A DNA stretch of 64,000 nucleotides, from the NCBI RefSeq assembly GCF_010183535.1, contig NC_071328.1:12462001-12526000 (forward strand). The letters are read 5' to 3'. The DNA is from Caenorhabditis remanei. Its lineage: Eukaryota; Nematoda; Chromadorea; Rhabditida; Rhabditidae. Shown piece by piece: positions 1 through 13,475 of the stretch; the stretch's first letter is position 1, and every line of letters begins with the position of its first letter. The translations under genes and the position numbers were made by a program. The notes beneath the pieces were generated by a model that saw nothing but the letters and a program-made list of their open reading frames with translations, was not told where the DNA came from and searched no databases.

Positions 1-3000
1 CGTTTTTGGGAATTTCAACTTTAAATTCGTATTTTTGAGAATTTCGATTATAAATTCGTAGTTTTAAGAATTTCGATTATAAATTCGTTGATTCCTAGAT
101 CGGGAGGATTCAAACCCGCGTCTACTGAAGCGAACCTCAGCCCGGATAAGTATAGACTCCTTCACCCTCTGGTCGAAGTGTGTCTAACCGGAACCGACAC
201 AGATAAGAATGGTTGGGGAAGTCAATTACAAAAAACATATCCCGTGTTTGGGAATTTCAACTTTAAATTCGTAATTTTGAGAATTTCAACTTTAAATTCG
301 TAGTTTTAAGAATTTCGATTATAAATTCGTATTTTTAAGAATTTCGATTATAAATTCGTAGTTTTAAGAATTTCGATTATAAATTCGTTGATTCCTAGAT
401 CGGGAGGATTCAAACCCGCGTCTACTGAAGCGAACCTCAGCCCGGATAAGTATAGACTCCTTCACCCTCTGGTCGAAGTGTGTCTAACCGGAACCGACAC
501 AGATAAGAATGGTTGGGGAAGTCAATTACAAAAAACATATCCCGTTTTTGGGAATTTCAACTTTAAATTCGTATTTTTAAGAATTTCGATTATAAATTCG
601 TATTTTTGAGAATTTCAACTTTAAATTCGTAATTTTGAGAATTTCAACTTTAAATTCGTAGTTTTAAGAATTTCGATTATAAATTCGTTGATTCCTAGAT
701 CGGGAGGATTCAAACCCGCGTCTACTGAAGAGAACCTCAGCCCGGGTAAGTATAGACTCCTTCACCCTCTGGTCGAAGTGTGTCTAACCGGAACCGACAC
801 AGATAAGAATGGTTGGGGAAGTCAATTACAAAAAACATATCCCGTTTTTGGGAATTTCAACTTTAAATTCGTATTTTTAAGAATTTCGATTATAAATTCG
901 TATTTTTGAGAATTTCAACTTTAAATTCGTAATTTTGAGAATTTCAACTTTAAATTCGTAGTTTTAAGAATTTCGATTATAAATTCGTTGATTCCTAGAT
1001 CGGGAGGATTCAAACCCGCGTCTACTGAAGAGAACCTCAGCCCGGGTAAGTATAGACTCCTTCACCCTCTGGTCGAAGTGTGTCTAACCGGAACCGACAC
1101 AGATAAGAATGGTTGGGGAAGTCAATTACAAAAAACATATCCCGTTTTTGGGAATTTCAACTTTAAATTCGTATTTTTAAGAATTTCGATTATAAATTCG
1201 TATTTTTGAGAATTTCAACTTTAAATTCGTAATTTTGAGAATTTCAACTTTAAATTCGTAGTTTTAAGAATTTCGATTATAAATTCGTTGATTCCTAGAT
1301 CGGGAGGATTCAAACCCGCGTCTACTGAAGAGAACCTCAGCCCGGGTAAGTATAGACTCCTTCACCCTCTGGTCGAAGTGTGTCTAACCGGAACCGACAC
1401 AGATAAGAATGGTTGGGGAAGTCAATTACAAAAAACATATCCCGTTTTTGGGAATTTCAACTTTAAATTCGTATTTTTGAGAATTTCGATTATAAATTCG
1501 TAGTTTTAAGAATTTCGATTATAAATTCGTTGATTCCTAGATCGGGAGGATTCAAACCCGCGTCTACTGAAGAGAACCTCAGCCCGGGTAAGTATAGACT
1601 CCTTCACCCTCTGGTCGAAGTGTGTCTAACCGGAACCGACACAGATAAGAATGGTTGGGGAAGTCAATTACAAAAAACATATCCCGTTTTTGGGAATTTC
1701 AACTTTAAATTCGTATTTTTGAGAATTTCGATTATAAATTCGTAGTTTTAAGAATTTCGATTATAAATTCGTTGATTCCTAGATCGGGAGGATTCAAACC
1801 CGCGTCTACTGAAGAGAACCTCAGCCCGGGTAAGTATAGACTCCTTCACCCTCTGGTCGAAGTGTGTCTAACCGGAACCGACACAGATAAGAATGGTTGG
1901 GGAAGTCAATTACAACAAAACATATCCCGTTTTTGGGAATTTCAACTTTAAATTCGTATTTTTGAGAATTTCGATTATAAATTCGTAGTTTTAAGAATTT
2001 CGATTATAAATTCGTTGATTCCTAGATCGGGAGGATTCAAACCCGCGTCTACTGAAGCGAACCTCAGCCCGGATAAGTATAGACTCCTTCACCCTCTGGT
2101 CGAAGTGTGTCTAACCGGAACCGACACAGATAAGAATGGTTGGGGAAGTCAATTACAAAAAACATATCCCGTTTTTGGGAATTTCAACTTTAAATTCGTA
2201 TTTTTAAGAATTTCGATTATAAATTCGTATTTTTGAGAATTTCAACTTTAAATTCGTAATTTTGAGAATTTCAACTTTAAATTCGTATTTTTGAGAATTT
2301 CGATTATAAATTCGTTGATTCCTAGATCGGGAGGATTCAAACCCGCGTCTACTGAAGCGAACCTCAGCCCGGATAAGTATAGACTCCTTCACCCTCTGGT
2401 CGAAGTGTGTCTAACCGGAACCGACACAGATAAGAATGGTTGGGGAAGTCAATTACAAAAAACATATCCCGTGTTTGGGAATTTCAACTTTAAATTCGTA
2501 TTTTTGAGAATTTCAACTTTAAATTCGTAGTTTTAAGAATTTCGATTATAAATTCGTATTTTTAAGAATTTCGATTATAAATTCGTTGATTCCTAGATCG
2601 GGAGGATTCAAACCCGCGTCTACTGAAGCGAACCTCAGCCCGGATAAGTATAGACTCCTTCACCCTCTGGTCGAAGTGTGTCTAACCGGAACCGACACAG
2701 ATAAGAATGGTTGGGGAAGTCAATTACAAAAAACATATCCCGTTTTTGGGAATTTCAACTTTAAATTCGTATTTTTAAGAATTTCGATTATAAATTCGTA
2801 TTTTTGAGAATTTCAACTTTAAATTCGTAATTTTGAGAATTTCGATTATAAATTCGTAGTTTTAAGAATTTCGATTATAAATTCGTTGATTCCTAGATCG
2901 TGAGGATTCAAACCCGCGTCTACTGAAGCGAACCTCAGCCCGGATAAGTATAGACTCCTTCACCCTCTGGTCGAAGTGTGTCTAACCGGAACCGACACAG

Positions 3001-4234
3001 ATAAGAATGGTTGGGGAAGTCAATTACAAAAAACATATCCCGTGTTTGGGAATTTCAACTTTAAATTCGTATTTTTGAGAATTTCAACTTTAAATTCGTA
3101 GTTTTAAGAATTTCGATTATAAATTCGTATTTTTAAGAATTTCGATTATAAATTCGTTGATTCCTAGATCGGGAGGATTCAAACCCGCGTCTACTGAAGC
3201 GAACCTCAGCCCGGATAAGTATAGACTCCTTCACCCTCTGGTCGAAGTGTGTCTAACCGGAACCGACACAGATAAGAATGGTTGGGGAAGTCAATTACAA
3301 AAAACATATCCCGTTTTTGGGAATTTCAACTTTAAATTCGTATTTTTAAGAATTTCGATTATAAATTCGTATTTTTGAGAATTTCAACTTTAAATTCGTA
3401 ATTTTGAGAATTTCAACTTTAAATTCGTAGTTTTAAGAATTTCGATTATAAATTCGTTGATTCCTAGATCGGGAGGATTCAAACCCGCGTCTACTGAAGA
3501 GAACCTCAGCCCGGGTAAGTATAGACTCCTTCACCCTCTGGTCGAAGTGTGTCTAACCGGAACCGACACAGATAAGAATGGTTGGGGAAGTCAATTACAA
3601 AAAACATATCCCGTTTTTGGGAATTTCAACTTTAAATTCGTATTTTTAAGAATTTCGATTATAAATTCGTATTTTTGAGAATTTCGATTATAAATTCGTT
3701 GATTCCTAGATCGGGAGGATTCAAACCCGCGTCTACTGAAGCGAACCTCAGCCCGGATAAGTATAGACTCCTTCACCCTCTGGTCGAAGTGTGTCTAACC
3801 GGAACCGACACAGATAAGAATGGTGGGGGAAGTCAATTACAAAAAACATATCCCGTTTTTGGGAATTTCAACTTTAAATTCGTATTTTTAAGAATTTCGA
3901 TTATAAATTCGTAATTTTGAGAATTTCAACTTTAAATTCGTATTTTTAAGAATTTCGATTATAAATTCGTATTTTTGAGAATTTCGATTATAAATTCGTT
4001 GATTCCTAGATCGGGAGGATTCAAACCCGCGTCTACTGAAGAGAACCTCAGCCCGGGTAAGTATAGACTCCTTCACCCTCTGGTCGAAGTGTGTCTAACC
4101 GGAACCGACACAGATAAGAATGGTGGGGGAAGTCAATTACAACAAAACATATCCCGTTTTTGGGAATTTCAACTTTAAATTCGTATTTTTGAGAATTTCG
4201 ATTATAAATTCGTAATTTTGAGAATTTCAACTTT

Positions 4235-4525
4235 AAATTCGTATTTTTAAGAATTTCGATTATAAATTCGTATTTTTGAGAATTTCAACTTTAAATTCGT
4301 ATTTTTAAGAATTTCGATTATAAATTCGTATTTTTAAGAATTTCGATTATAAATTCGTATTTTTAAGAATTTCGATTATAAATTCGTATTTTTAAGAATT
4401 TCGATTATAAATTCGTATTTTAAGAATTTCGATTATAAATTCGTAATTTTGAGAATTTCAACTTTAAATTCGTATTTTTAAGAATTTCGATTATAAATTC
4501 GTATTTTGAGAATTTCGATTATAAA
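4235..4525. repeat. Expanded run of 29-bp satellite subrepeat
   Basis: About ten consecutive copies of the AT-rich unit occur here without a core. Each copy holds arms GAATTT and AAATTC around a 7-nt spacer, so each could form a 6-bp hairpin. Some copies are 28 bp through loss of one T. Similar core-free runs lie at about 4745-5050, 5575-5885 and 7490-7800. Confidence 0.9.
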
Positions 4526-4744
4526 TTCGTTGATTCCTAGATCGGGAGGATTCAAACCCGCGTCTACTGAAGCGAACCTCAGCCCGGATAAGTATAGACT
4601 CCTTCACCCTCTGGTCGAAGTGTGTCTAACCGGAACCGACACAGATAAGAATGGTGGGGGAAGTCAATTACAAAAAACATATCCCGTTTTTGGGAATTTC
4701 AACTTTAAATTCGTATTTTTAAGAATTTCGATTATAAATTCGTA

Positions 4745-5050
4745 TTTTTGAGAATTTCAACTTTAAATTCGTATTTTAAGAATTTCGATTATAAATTCGT
4801 ATTTTTGAGAATTTCAACTTTAAATTCGTATTTTTAAGAATTTCGATTATAAATTCGTATTTTTAAGAATTTCGATTATAAATTCGTATTTTAAGAATTT
4901 CGATTATAAATTCGTATTTTAAGAATTTCGATTATAAATTCGTATTTTAAGAATTTCGATTATAAATTCGTAATTTTGAGAATTTCAACTTTAAATTCGT
5001 ATTTTTAAGAATTTCGATTATAAATTCGTATTTTTGAGAATTTCGATTAT
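4745..5050. repeat. Expanded run of 29-bp satellite subrepeat
   Basis: This is a second core-free run of the AT-rich unit. It contains three consecutive copies that share the one-T deletion (GTATTTTAAG), which points to local tandem amplification of a variant unit. Confidence 0.85.
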
Positions 5051-8000
5051 AAATTCGTTGATTCCTAGATCGGGAGGATTCAAACCCGCGTCTACTGAAG
5101 CGAACCTCAGCCCGGATAAGTATAGACTCCTTCACCCTCTGGTCGAAGTGTGTCTAACCGGAACCGACACAGATAAGAATGGTTGGGGAAGTCAATTACA
5201 AAAAACATATCCCGTTTTTGGGAAGTTCAACTTTAAATTCGTATTTTTAAGAATTTCGATTATAAATTCGTATTTTTGAGAATTACAACTTTAAATTCGT
5301 AATTTTGAGAATTTCAACTTTAAATTCGTAGTTTTAAGAATTTCGATTATAAATTCGTTGATTCCTAGATCGGGAGGATTCAAACCCGCGTCTACTGAAG
5401 CGAACCTCAGCCCGGATAAGTATAGACTCCTTCACCCTCTGGTCGAAGTGTGTCTAACCGGAACCGACACAGATAAGAATGGTGGGGGAAGTCAATTACA
5501 AAAAACATATCCCGTTTTTGGGAATTTCAACTTTAAATTCGTATTTTTAAGAATTTCGATTATAAATTCGTATTTTTGAGAATTTCAACTTTAAATTCGT
5601 ATTTTTAAGAATTTCGATTATAAATTCGTATTTTTGAGAATTTCAACTTTAAATTCGTATTTTTAAGAATTTCGATTATAAATTCGTATTTTTAAGAATT
5701 TCGATTATAAATTCGTATTTTTAAGAATTTCGATTATAAATTCGTATTTTTAAGAATTTCGATTATAAATTCGTATTTTTAAGAATTTCGATTATAAATT
5801 CGTAATTTTGAGAATTTCAACTTTAAATTCGTATTTTTAAGAATTTCGATTATAAATTCGTATTTTTGAGAATTTCGATTATAAATTCGTTGATTCCTAG
5901 ATCGGGAGGATTCAAACCCGCGTCTACTGAAGCGAACCTCAGCCCGGATAAGTATAGACTCCTTCACCCTCTGGTCGAAGTGTGTCTAACCGGAACCGAC
6001 ACAGATAAGAATGGTTGGGGAAGTCAATTACAAAAAACATATCCCGTTTTTGGGAAGTTCAACTTTAAATTCGTATTTTTAAGAATTTCGATTATAAATT
6101 CGTATTTTTGAGAATTTCAACTTTAAATTCGTAATTTTGAGAATTTCAACTTTAAATTCGTAGTTTTAAGAATTTCGATTATAAATTCGTTGATTCCTAG
6201 ATCGGGAGGATTCAAACCCGCGTCTACTGAAGAGAACCTCAGCCCGGATAAGTATAGACTCCTTCACCCTCTGGTCGAAGTGTGTCTAACCGGAACCGAC
6301 ACAGATAAGAATGGTTGGGGAAGTCAATTACAAAAAACATATCCCGTTTTTGGGAATTTCAACTTTAAATTCGTATTTTTAAGAATTTCGATTATAAATT
6401 CGTATTTTTGAGAATTTCAACTTTAAATTCGTATTTTAAGAATTTCGATTATAAATTCGTAGTTTTAAGAATTTGGATTATAAATTCGTTGATTCCTAGA
6501 TCGGGAGGATTCAAACCCGCGTCTACTGAAGCGAACCTCAGCCCGGGTAAGTATAGACTCCTTCACCCTCTGGTCGAAGTGTGTCTAACCGGAACCGACA
6601 CAGATAAGAATGGTTGGGGAAGTCAATTACAAAAAACATATCCCGTTTTTGGGAATTTCAACTTTAAATTCGTATTTTTAAGAATTTCGATTATAAATTC
6701 GTATTTTTGAGAATTTCGATTATAAATTCGTTGATTCCTAGATCGGGAGGATTCAAACCCGCGTCTACTGAAGCGAACCTCAGCCCGGGTAAGTATAGAC
6801 TCCTTCACCCTCTGGTCGAAGTGTGTCTAACCGGAACCGACACAGATAAGAATGGTTGGGGAAGTCAATTACAAAAAACATATCCCGTTTTTGGGAAGTT
6901 CAACTTTAAATTCGTATTTTTAAGAATTTCGATTATAAATTCGTATTTTTGAGAATTTCGATTATAAATTCGTTGATTCCTAGATCGGGAGGATTCAAAC
7001 CCGCGTCTACTGAAGCGAACCTCAGCCCGGATAAGTATAGACTCCTTCACCCTCTGGTCGAAGTGTGTCTAACCGGAACCGACACAGATAAGAATGGTTG
7101 GGGAAGTCAATTACAAAAAACATATCCCGTTTTTGGGAAGTTCAACTTTAAATTCGTATTTTTAAGAATTTCGATTATAAATTCGTATTTTTGAGAATTA
7201 CAACTTTAAATTCGTAATTTTGAGAATTTCAACTTTAAATTCGTAGTTTTAAGAATTTCGATTATAAATTCGTTGATTCCTAGATCGGGAGGATTCAAAC
7301 CCGCGTCTACTGAAGCGAACCTCAGCCCGGATAAGTATAGACTCCTTCACCCTCTGGTCGAAGTGTGTCTAACCGGAACCGACACAGATAAGAATGGTGG
7401 GGGAAGTCAATTACAAAAAACATATCCCGTTTTTGGGAATTTCAACTTTAAATTCGTATTTTTAAGAATTTCGATTATAAATTCGTATTTTTGAGAATTT
7501 CAACTTTAAATTCGTATTTTTAAGAATTTCGATTATAAATTCGTATTTTTGAGAATTTCAACTTTAAATTCGTATTTTTAAGAATTTCGATTATAAATTC
7601 GTATTTTTAAGAATTTCGATTATAAATTCGTATTTTTAAGAATTTCGATTATAAATTCGTATTTTTAAGAATTTCGATTATAAATTCGTATTTTTAAGAA
7701 TTTCGATTATAAATTCGTAATTTTGAGAATTTCAACTTTAAATTCGTATTTTTAAGAATTTCGATTATAAATTCGTATTTTTGAGAATTTCGATTATAAA
7801 TTCGTTGATTCCTAGATCGGGAGGATTCAAACCCGCGTCTACTGAAGCGAACCTCAGCCCGGATAAGTATAGACTCCTTCACCCTCTGGTCGAAGTGTGT
7901 CTAACCGGAACCGACACAGATAAGAATGGTTGGGGAAGTCAATTACAAAAAACATATCCCGTTTTTGGGAAGTTCAACTTTAAATTCGTATTTTTAAGAA

Positions 8001-11000
8001 TTTCGATTATAAATTCGTATTTTTGAGAATTTCAACTTTAAATTCGTAATTTTGAGAATTTCAACTTTAAATTCGTAGTTTTAAGAATTTCGATTATAAA
8101 TTCGTTGATTCCTAGATCGGGAGGATTCAAACCCGCGTCTACTGAAGAGAACCTCAGCCCGGATAAGTATAGACTCCTTCACCCTCTGGTCGAAGTGTGT
8201 CTAACCGGAACCGACACAGATAAGAATGGTTGGGGAAGTCAATTACAAAAAACATATCCCGTTTTTGGGAATTTCAACTTTAAATTCGTATTTTTAAGAA
8301 TTTCGATTATAAATTCGTATTTTTGAGAATTTCAACTTTAAATTCGTATTTTTAAGAATTTCGATTATAAATTCGTAGTTTTAAGAATTTGGATTATAAA
8401 TTCGTTGATTCCTAGATCGGGAGGATTCAAACCCGCGTCTACTGAAGCGAACCTCAGCCCGGGTAAGTATAGACTCCTTCACCCTCTGGTCGAAGTGTGT
8501 CTAACCGGAACCGACACAGATAAGAATGGTTGGGGAAGTCAATTACAAAAAACATATCCCGTTTTTGGGAATTTCAACTTTAAATTCGTATTTTTAAGAA
8601 TTTCGATTATAAATTCGTATTTTTGAGAATTTCAACTTTAAATTCGTATTTTTAAGAATTTCGATTATAAATTCGTATTTTTGAGAATTTCGATTATAAA
8701 TTCGTTGATTCCTAGATCGGGAGGATTCAAACCCGCGTCTACTGAAGCGAACCTCAGCCCGGATAAGTATAGACTCCTTCACCCTCTGGTCGAAGTGTGT
8801 CTAACCGGAACCGACACAGATAAGAATGGTGGGGGAAGTCAATTACAACAAAACATATCCCGTTTTTGGGAATTTCAACTTTAAATTCGTATTTTTGAGA
8901 ATTTCGATTATAAATTCGTAATTTTGAGAATTTCAACTTTAAATTCGTATTTTTAAGAATTTCGATTATAAATTCGTATTTTTGAGAATTTCAACTTTAA
9001 ATTCGTATTTTTAAGAATTTCGATTATAAATTCGTATTTTTAAGAATTTCGATTATAAATTCGTTGATTCCTAGATCGGGAGGATTCAAACCCGCGTCTA
9101 CTGAAGAGAACCTCAGCCCGGATAAGTATAGACTCCTTCACCCTCTGGTCGAAGTGTGTCTAACCGGAACCGACACAGATAAGAATGGTGGGGGAAGTCA
9201 ATTACAACAAAACATATCCCGTTTTTGGGAATTTCAACTTTAAATTCGTATTTTTGAGAATTTCGATTATAAATTCGTAATTTTGAGAATTTCAACTTTA
9301 AATTCGTATTTTTAAGAATTTCGATTATAAATTCGTATTTTTGAGAATTTCGATTATAAATTCGTTGATTCCTAGATCGGGAGGATTCAAACCCGCGTCT
9401 ACTGAAGCGAACCTCAGCCCGGATAAGTATAGACTCCTTCACCCTCTGGTCGAAGTGTGTCTAACCGGAACCGACACAGATAAGAATGGTGGGGGAAGTC
9501 AATTACAACAAAACATATCCCGTTTTTGGGAATTTCAACTTTAAATTCGTATTTTTGAGAATTTCGATTATAAATTCGTAATTTTGAGAATTTCAACTTT
9601 AAATTCGTATTTTTAAGAATTTCGATTATAAATTCGTATTTTTGAGAATTTCGATTATAAATTCGTTGATTCCTAGATCGGGAGGATTCAAACCCGCGTC
9701 TACTGAAGCGAACCTCAGCCCGGATAAGTATAGACTCCTTCACCCTCTGGTCGAAGTGTGTCTAACCGGAACCGACACAGATAAGAATGGTGGGGGAAGT
9801 CAATTACAACAAAACATATCCCGTTTTTGGGAATTTCAACTTTAAATTCGTATTTTTAAGAATTTCGATTATAAATTCGTATTTTTGAGAATTTCAACTT
9901 TAAATTCGTATTTTTAAGAATTTCGATTATAAATTCGTATTTTTAAGAATTTCGATTATAAATTCGTTGATTCCTAGATCGGGAGGATTCAAACCCGCGT
10001 CTACTGAAGCGAACCTCAGCCCGGATAAGTATAGACTCCTTCACCCTCTGGTCGAAGTGTGTCTAACCGGAACCGACACAGATAAGAATGGTGGGGGAAG
10101 TCAATTACAACAAAACATATCCCGTTTTTGGGAATTTCAACTTTAAATTCGTATTTTTGAGAATTTCGATTATAAATTCGTAATTTTGAGAATTTCAACT
10201 TTAAATTCGTATTTTTAAGAATTTCGATTATAAATTCGTATTTTTGAGAATTTCGATTATAAATTCGTTGATTCCTAGATCGGGAGGATTCAAACCCGCG
10301 TCTACTGAAGCGAACCTCAGCCCGGATAAGTATAGACTCCTTCACCCTCTGGTCGAAGTGTGTCTAACCGGAACCGACACAGATAAGAATGGTGGGGGAA
10401 GTCAATTACAACAAAACATATCCCGTTTTTGGGAATTTCAACTTTAAATTCGTATTTTTAAGAATTTCGATTATAAATTCGTAATTTTGAGAATTTCAAC
10501 TTTAAATTCGTATTTTTAAGAATTTCGATTATAAATTCGTATTTTTGAGAATTTCGATTATAAATTCGTTGATTCCTAGATCGGGAGGATTCAAACCCGC
10601 GTCTACTGAAGCGAACCTCAGCCCGGATAAGTATAGACTCCTTCACCCTCTGGTCGAAGTGTGTCTAACCGGAACCGACACAGATAAGAATGGTGGGGGA
10701 AGTCAATTACAACAAAACATATCCCGTTTTTGGGAATTTCAACTTTAAATTCGTATTTTTGAGAATTTCGATTATAAATTCGTAGTTTTAAGAATTTCGA
10801 TTATAAATTCGTTGATTCCTAGATCGGGAGGATTCAAACCCGCGTCTACTGAAGCGAACCTCAGCCCGGATAAGTATAGACTCCTTCACCCTCTGGTCGA
10901 AGTGTGTCTAACCGGAACCGACACAGATAAGAATGGTTGGGGAAGTCAATTACAAAAAACATATCCCGTGTTTGGGAATTTCAACTTTAAATTCGTAATT

Positions 11001-12090
11001 TTGAGAATTTCAACTTTAAATTCGTAGTTTTAATAATTTCGATTATAAATTCGTATTTTTAAGAATTTCGATTATAAATTCGTTGATTCCTAGATCGGGA
11101 GGATTCAAACCCGCGTCTACTGAAGCGAACCTCAGCCCGGATAAGTATAGACTCCTTCACCCTCTGGTCGAAGTGTGTCTAACCGGAACCGACACAGATA
11201 AGAATGGTTGGGGAAGTCAATTACAAAAAACATATCCCGTGTTTGGGAATTTCAACTTTAAATTCGTATTTTTGAGAATTTCAACTTTAAATTCGTAGTT
11301 TTAAGAATTTCGATTATAAATTCGTATTTTTAAGAATTTCGATTATAAATTCGTTGATTCCTAGATCGGGAGGATTCAAACCCGCGTCTACTGAAGCGAA
11401 CCTCAGCCCGGATAAGTATAGACTCCTTCACCCTCTGGTCGAAGTGTGTCTAACCGGAACCGACACAGATAAGAATGGTTGGGGAAGTCAATTACAAAAA
11501 ACATATCCCGTTTTTGGGAATTTCAACTTTAAATTCGTATTTTTGAGAATTTCAACTTTAAATTCGTAGTTTTAAGAATTTCGATTATAAATTCGTATTT
11601 TTAAGAATTTCGATTATAAATTCGTTGATTCCTAGATCGGGAGGATTCAAACCCGCGTCTACTGAAGCGAACCTCAGCCCGGATAAGTATAGACTCCTTC
11701 ACCCTCTGGTCGAAGTGTGTCTAACCGGAACCGACACAGATAAGAATGGTTGGGGAAGTCAATTACAAAAAACATATCCCGTTTTTGGGAATTTCAACTT
11801 TAAATTCGTATTTTTAAGAATTTCGATTATAAATTCGTATTTTTGAGAATTTCAACTTTAAATTCGTAATTTTGAGAATTTCAACTTTAAATTCGTATTT
11901 TTAAGAATTTCGATTATAAATTCGTATTTTTGAGAATTTCGATTATAAATTCGTTGATTCCTAGATCGGGAGGATTCAAACCCGCGTCTACTGAAGCGAA
12001 CCTCAGCCCGGATAAGTATAGACTCCTTCACCCTCTGGTCGAAGTGTGTCTAACCGGAACCGACACAGATAAGAATGGTGGGGGAAGTCA

Positions 12091-13020
12091 GTAACTTACC
12101 AATTTTCGAGTGACCTTTTGTGTGACTCTCCTCGTCGGGGCATTCATCGATTTGTGACGACAGTCTTCCATCTGTCGATGCGCAGGTCGTGTTTCTATCG
12201 GCTTCAAGGAGATGGTTGCACGGGATGCTGAAAGTAACAGTTGAATTAAACGTGAATGATGTAACGTGTTTTGGGAAGCGATAGAAAATAGAATGTAAAT
12301 GTGAGAAATTAAAAAAAGGTCTTCTTGTAGGCCGGAATGAGTGGAGAATGACTAAAGACTGGTCTACTAGAGTAGATGTGTGAACAGGGCGGGGCCTATT
12401 GCCCTCGTCCGGTAAGATTTCCCAAAGAGATTTGGGTTATAGATGCTATGTGAAGATAATAACGATAATAAAGATGAGAATATGTATTATTGATTTTCCA
12501 AGAGCAGTAGGAAAATAAGAAAACTTTACTATTTTCGGAACATTTTTCGTGTTCTGCTGGAAGAGTTCATATCAAACTACTGATATGTGATAGTATGAAC
12601 GTTTTGGCAATGTGGTGGTACAGTAACTGTAGTTTGTCTTGTAGGGAAAAGCTACTGGTAAACGAAGAATTGAGAATCTCACATGAAAGTTTGAAATTTT
12701 ACTTTACCTCAAAATAGAAGGAGTACAAAAATTACTGGAGATTGACTCTAGTATCAATATTAAAATCATGAATCAAAGAGGTAGTAACTTGAGCGAAAAT
12801 TTAAAAAAGGGACGTAAGCAGCGCAGGTCGGTCGGAGGCCGAGAAAACCAGAGAACTCAAAAAGAGAAGACCGCTCAGTTCGACAGTGAAAGGGACAACT
12901 GACTCTATTCCGAATTTCTAATCTCATATGGTCATGGGGGCGGGGCGTGTCCTATTTACTGTCATCTATTAGATTTCCCAGGAAGATAAGTGACAGATGG
13001 GACCGTTTGCGGAAGAGAGT
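12091..13020. other. Unique intergenic DNA right of the satellite
   Basis: No open frame with splice context and no recognised RNA gene was seen. Two short blocks, about 12370-12435 and 12935-12995, resemble each other loosely (GGGCGGGG, then GATTTCCCA with flanking AG-rich text). I assign no function. Confidence 0.5.
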
Positions 13021-13375
13021 AACAATAAGAACATAGGCCGACTTCTTCACATTCATTGATATTTATTTGTTGTTTTTTGTGGTTGCACCTGTCGAGATGA
13101 GATATCTATCAACTATCTGCCAAGTAGTGCAATTACTGTTCTCTGGGAAATGTATCGATTGACGGAAGGAATTCAAATATTTAACATTGAGGTTTCAACT
13201 TTCAAACCTTAAAAAAAGCTGCAGCTAATCACGTGCAATCTATCACTCCAAAACTGGAAAAAGCTGTATCTAATGTCAGAAATGATCGTGTTCCCAGTGA
13301 TTTCAGCGAATGTTTTGACTGTAGTAAAGGGAAAGCTAGTTTTTCAATCAGTTCTTGCAAATACATTATAACAGT
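13021..13375. repeat. Dispersed repeat, copy 1 (partner at 28420-28680)
   Basis: This stretch matches 28420-28680 closely over about 250 bp. Shared landmarks include GAAATGTATCGATTGACGG, AAAAAAAGCTGCAGCTAATC and CAGTTCTTGCAAAT. Copy 1 carries extra sequence near 13040-13130 and near 13233. No coding potential was seen. It may be a decayed transposon or a segmental duplicate. Confidence 0.85.
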
Positions 13376-13475
13376 AAAATAAGACATTCGGAAAAAAATG
13401 CAAATAATTTATTAAATACAATCTTTGATGCAAACATTATTAATTGCATTTTTATGTGATAATAGAAACCAGAAA

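Larger units (their letters stand above)
1..12090. repeat. Satellite array: ~155-bp core plus 29-bp AT-rich subrepeats
   Basis: I count 39 near-identical cores, beginning at 88, 388, 688, 988, 1288, 1530 and so on to 11949. Each starts with GATTCCTAGATCGGGAGG and ends near the motif CATATCCCGTTTTTGGGA. Between cores lie 3 to about 13 copies of a 29-bp unit built on GAATTTCGATTATAAATTC or GAATTTCAACTTTAAATTC. Spacings of 242, 271, 300 and about 532 bp therefore differ by multiples of 29. The array runs off the left edge and stops abruptly inside a core at about 12090. The short open frames through it, on both strands, are a by-product of the repeat and not genes. Confidence 0.97.

Noticed and set aside
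88..11846. Dozens of ~60-110-codon open frames on both strands of the satellite
   Set aside because: They repeat with the array, mostly start with TTG, are truncated by the AT-rich units, and have no splice or coding character.
1..12090. CRISPR array
   Set aside because: Repeats and spacers are both conserved and the organism is a nematode; this is a tandem satellite.
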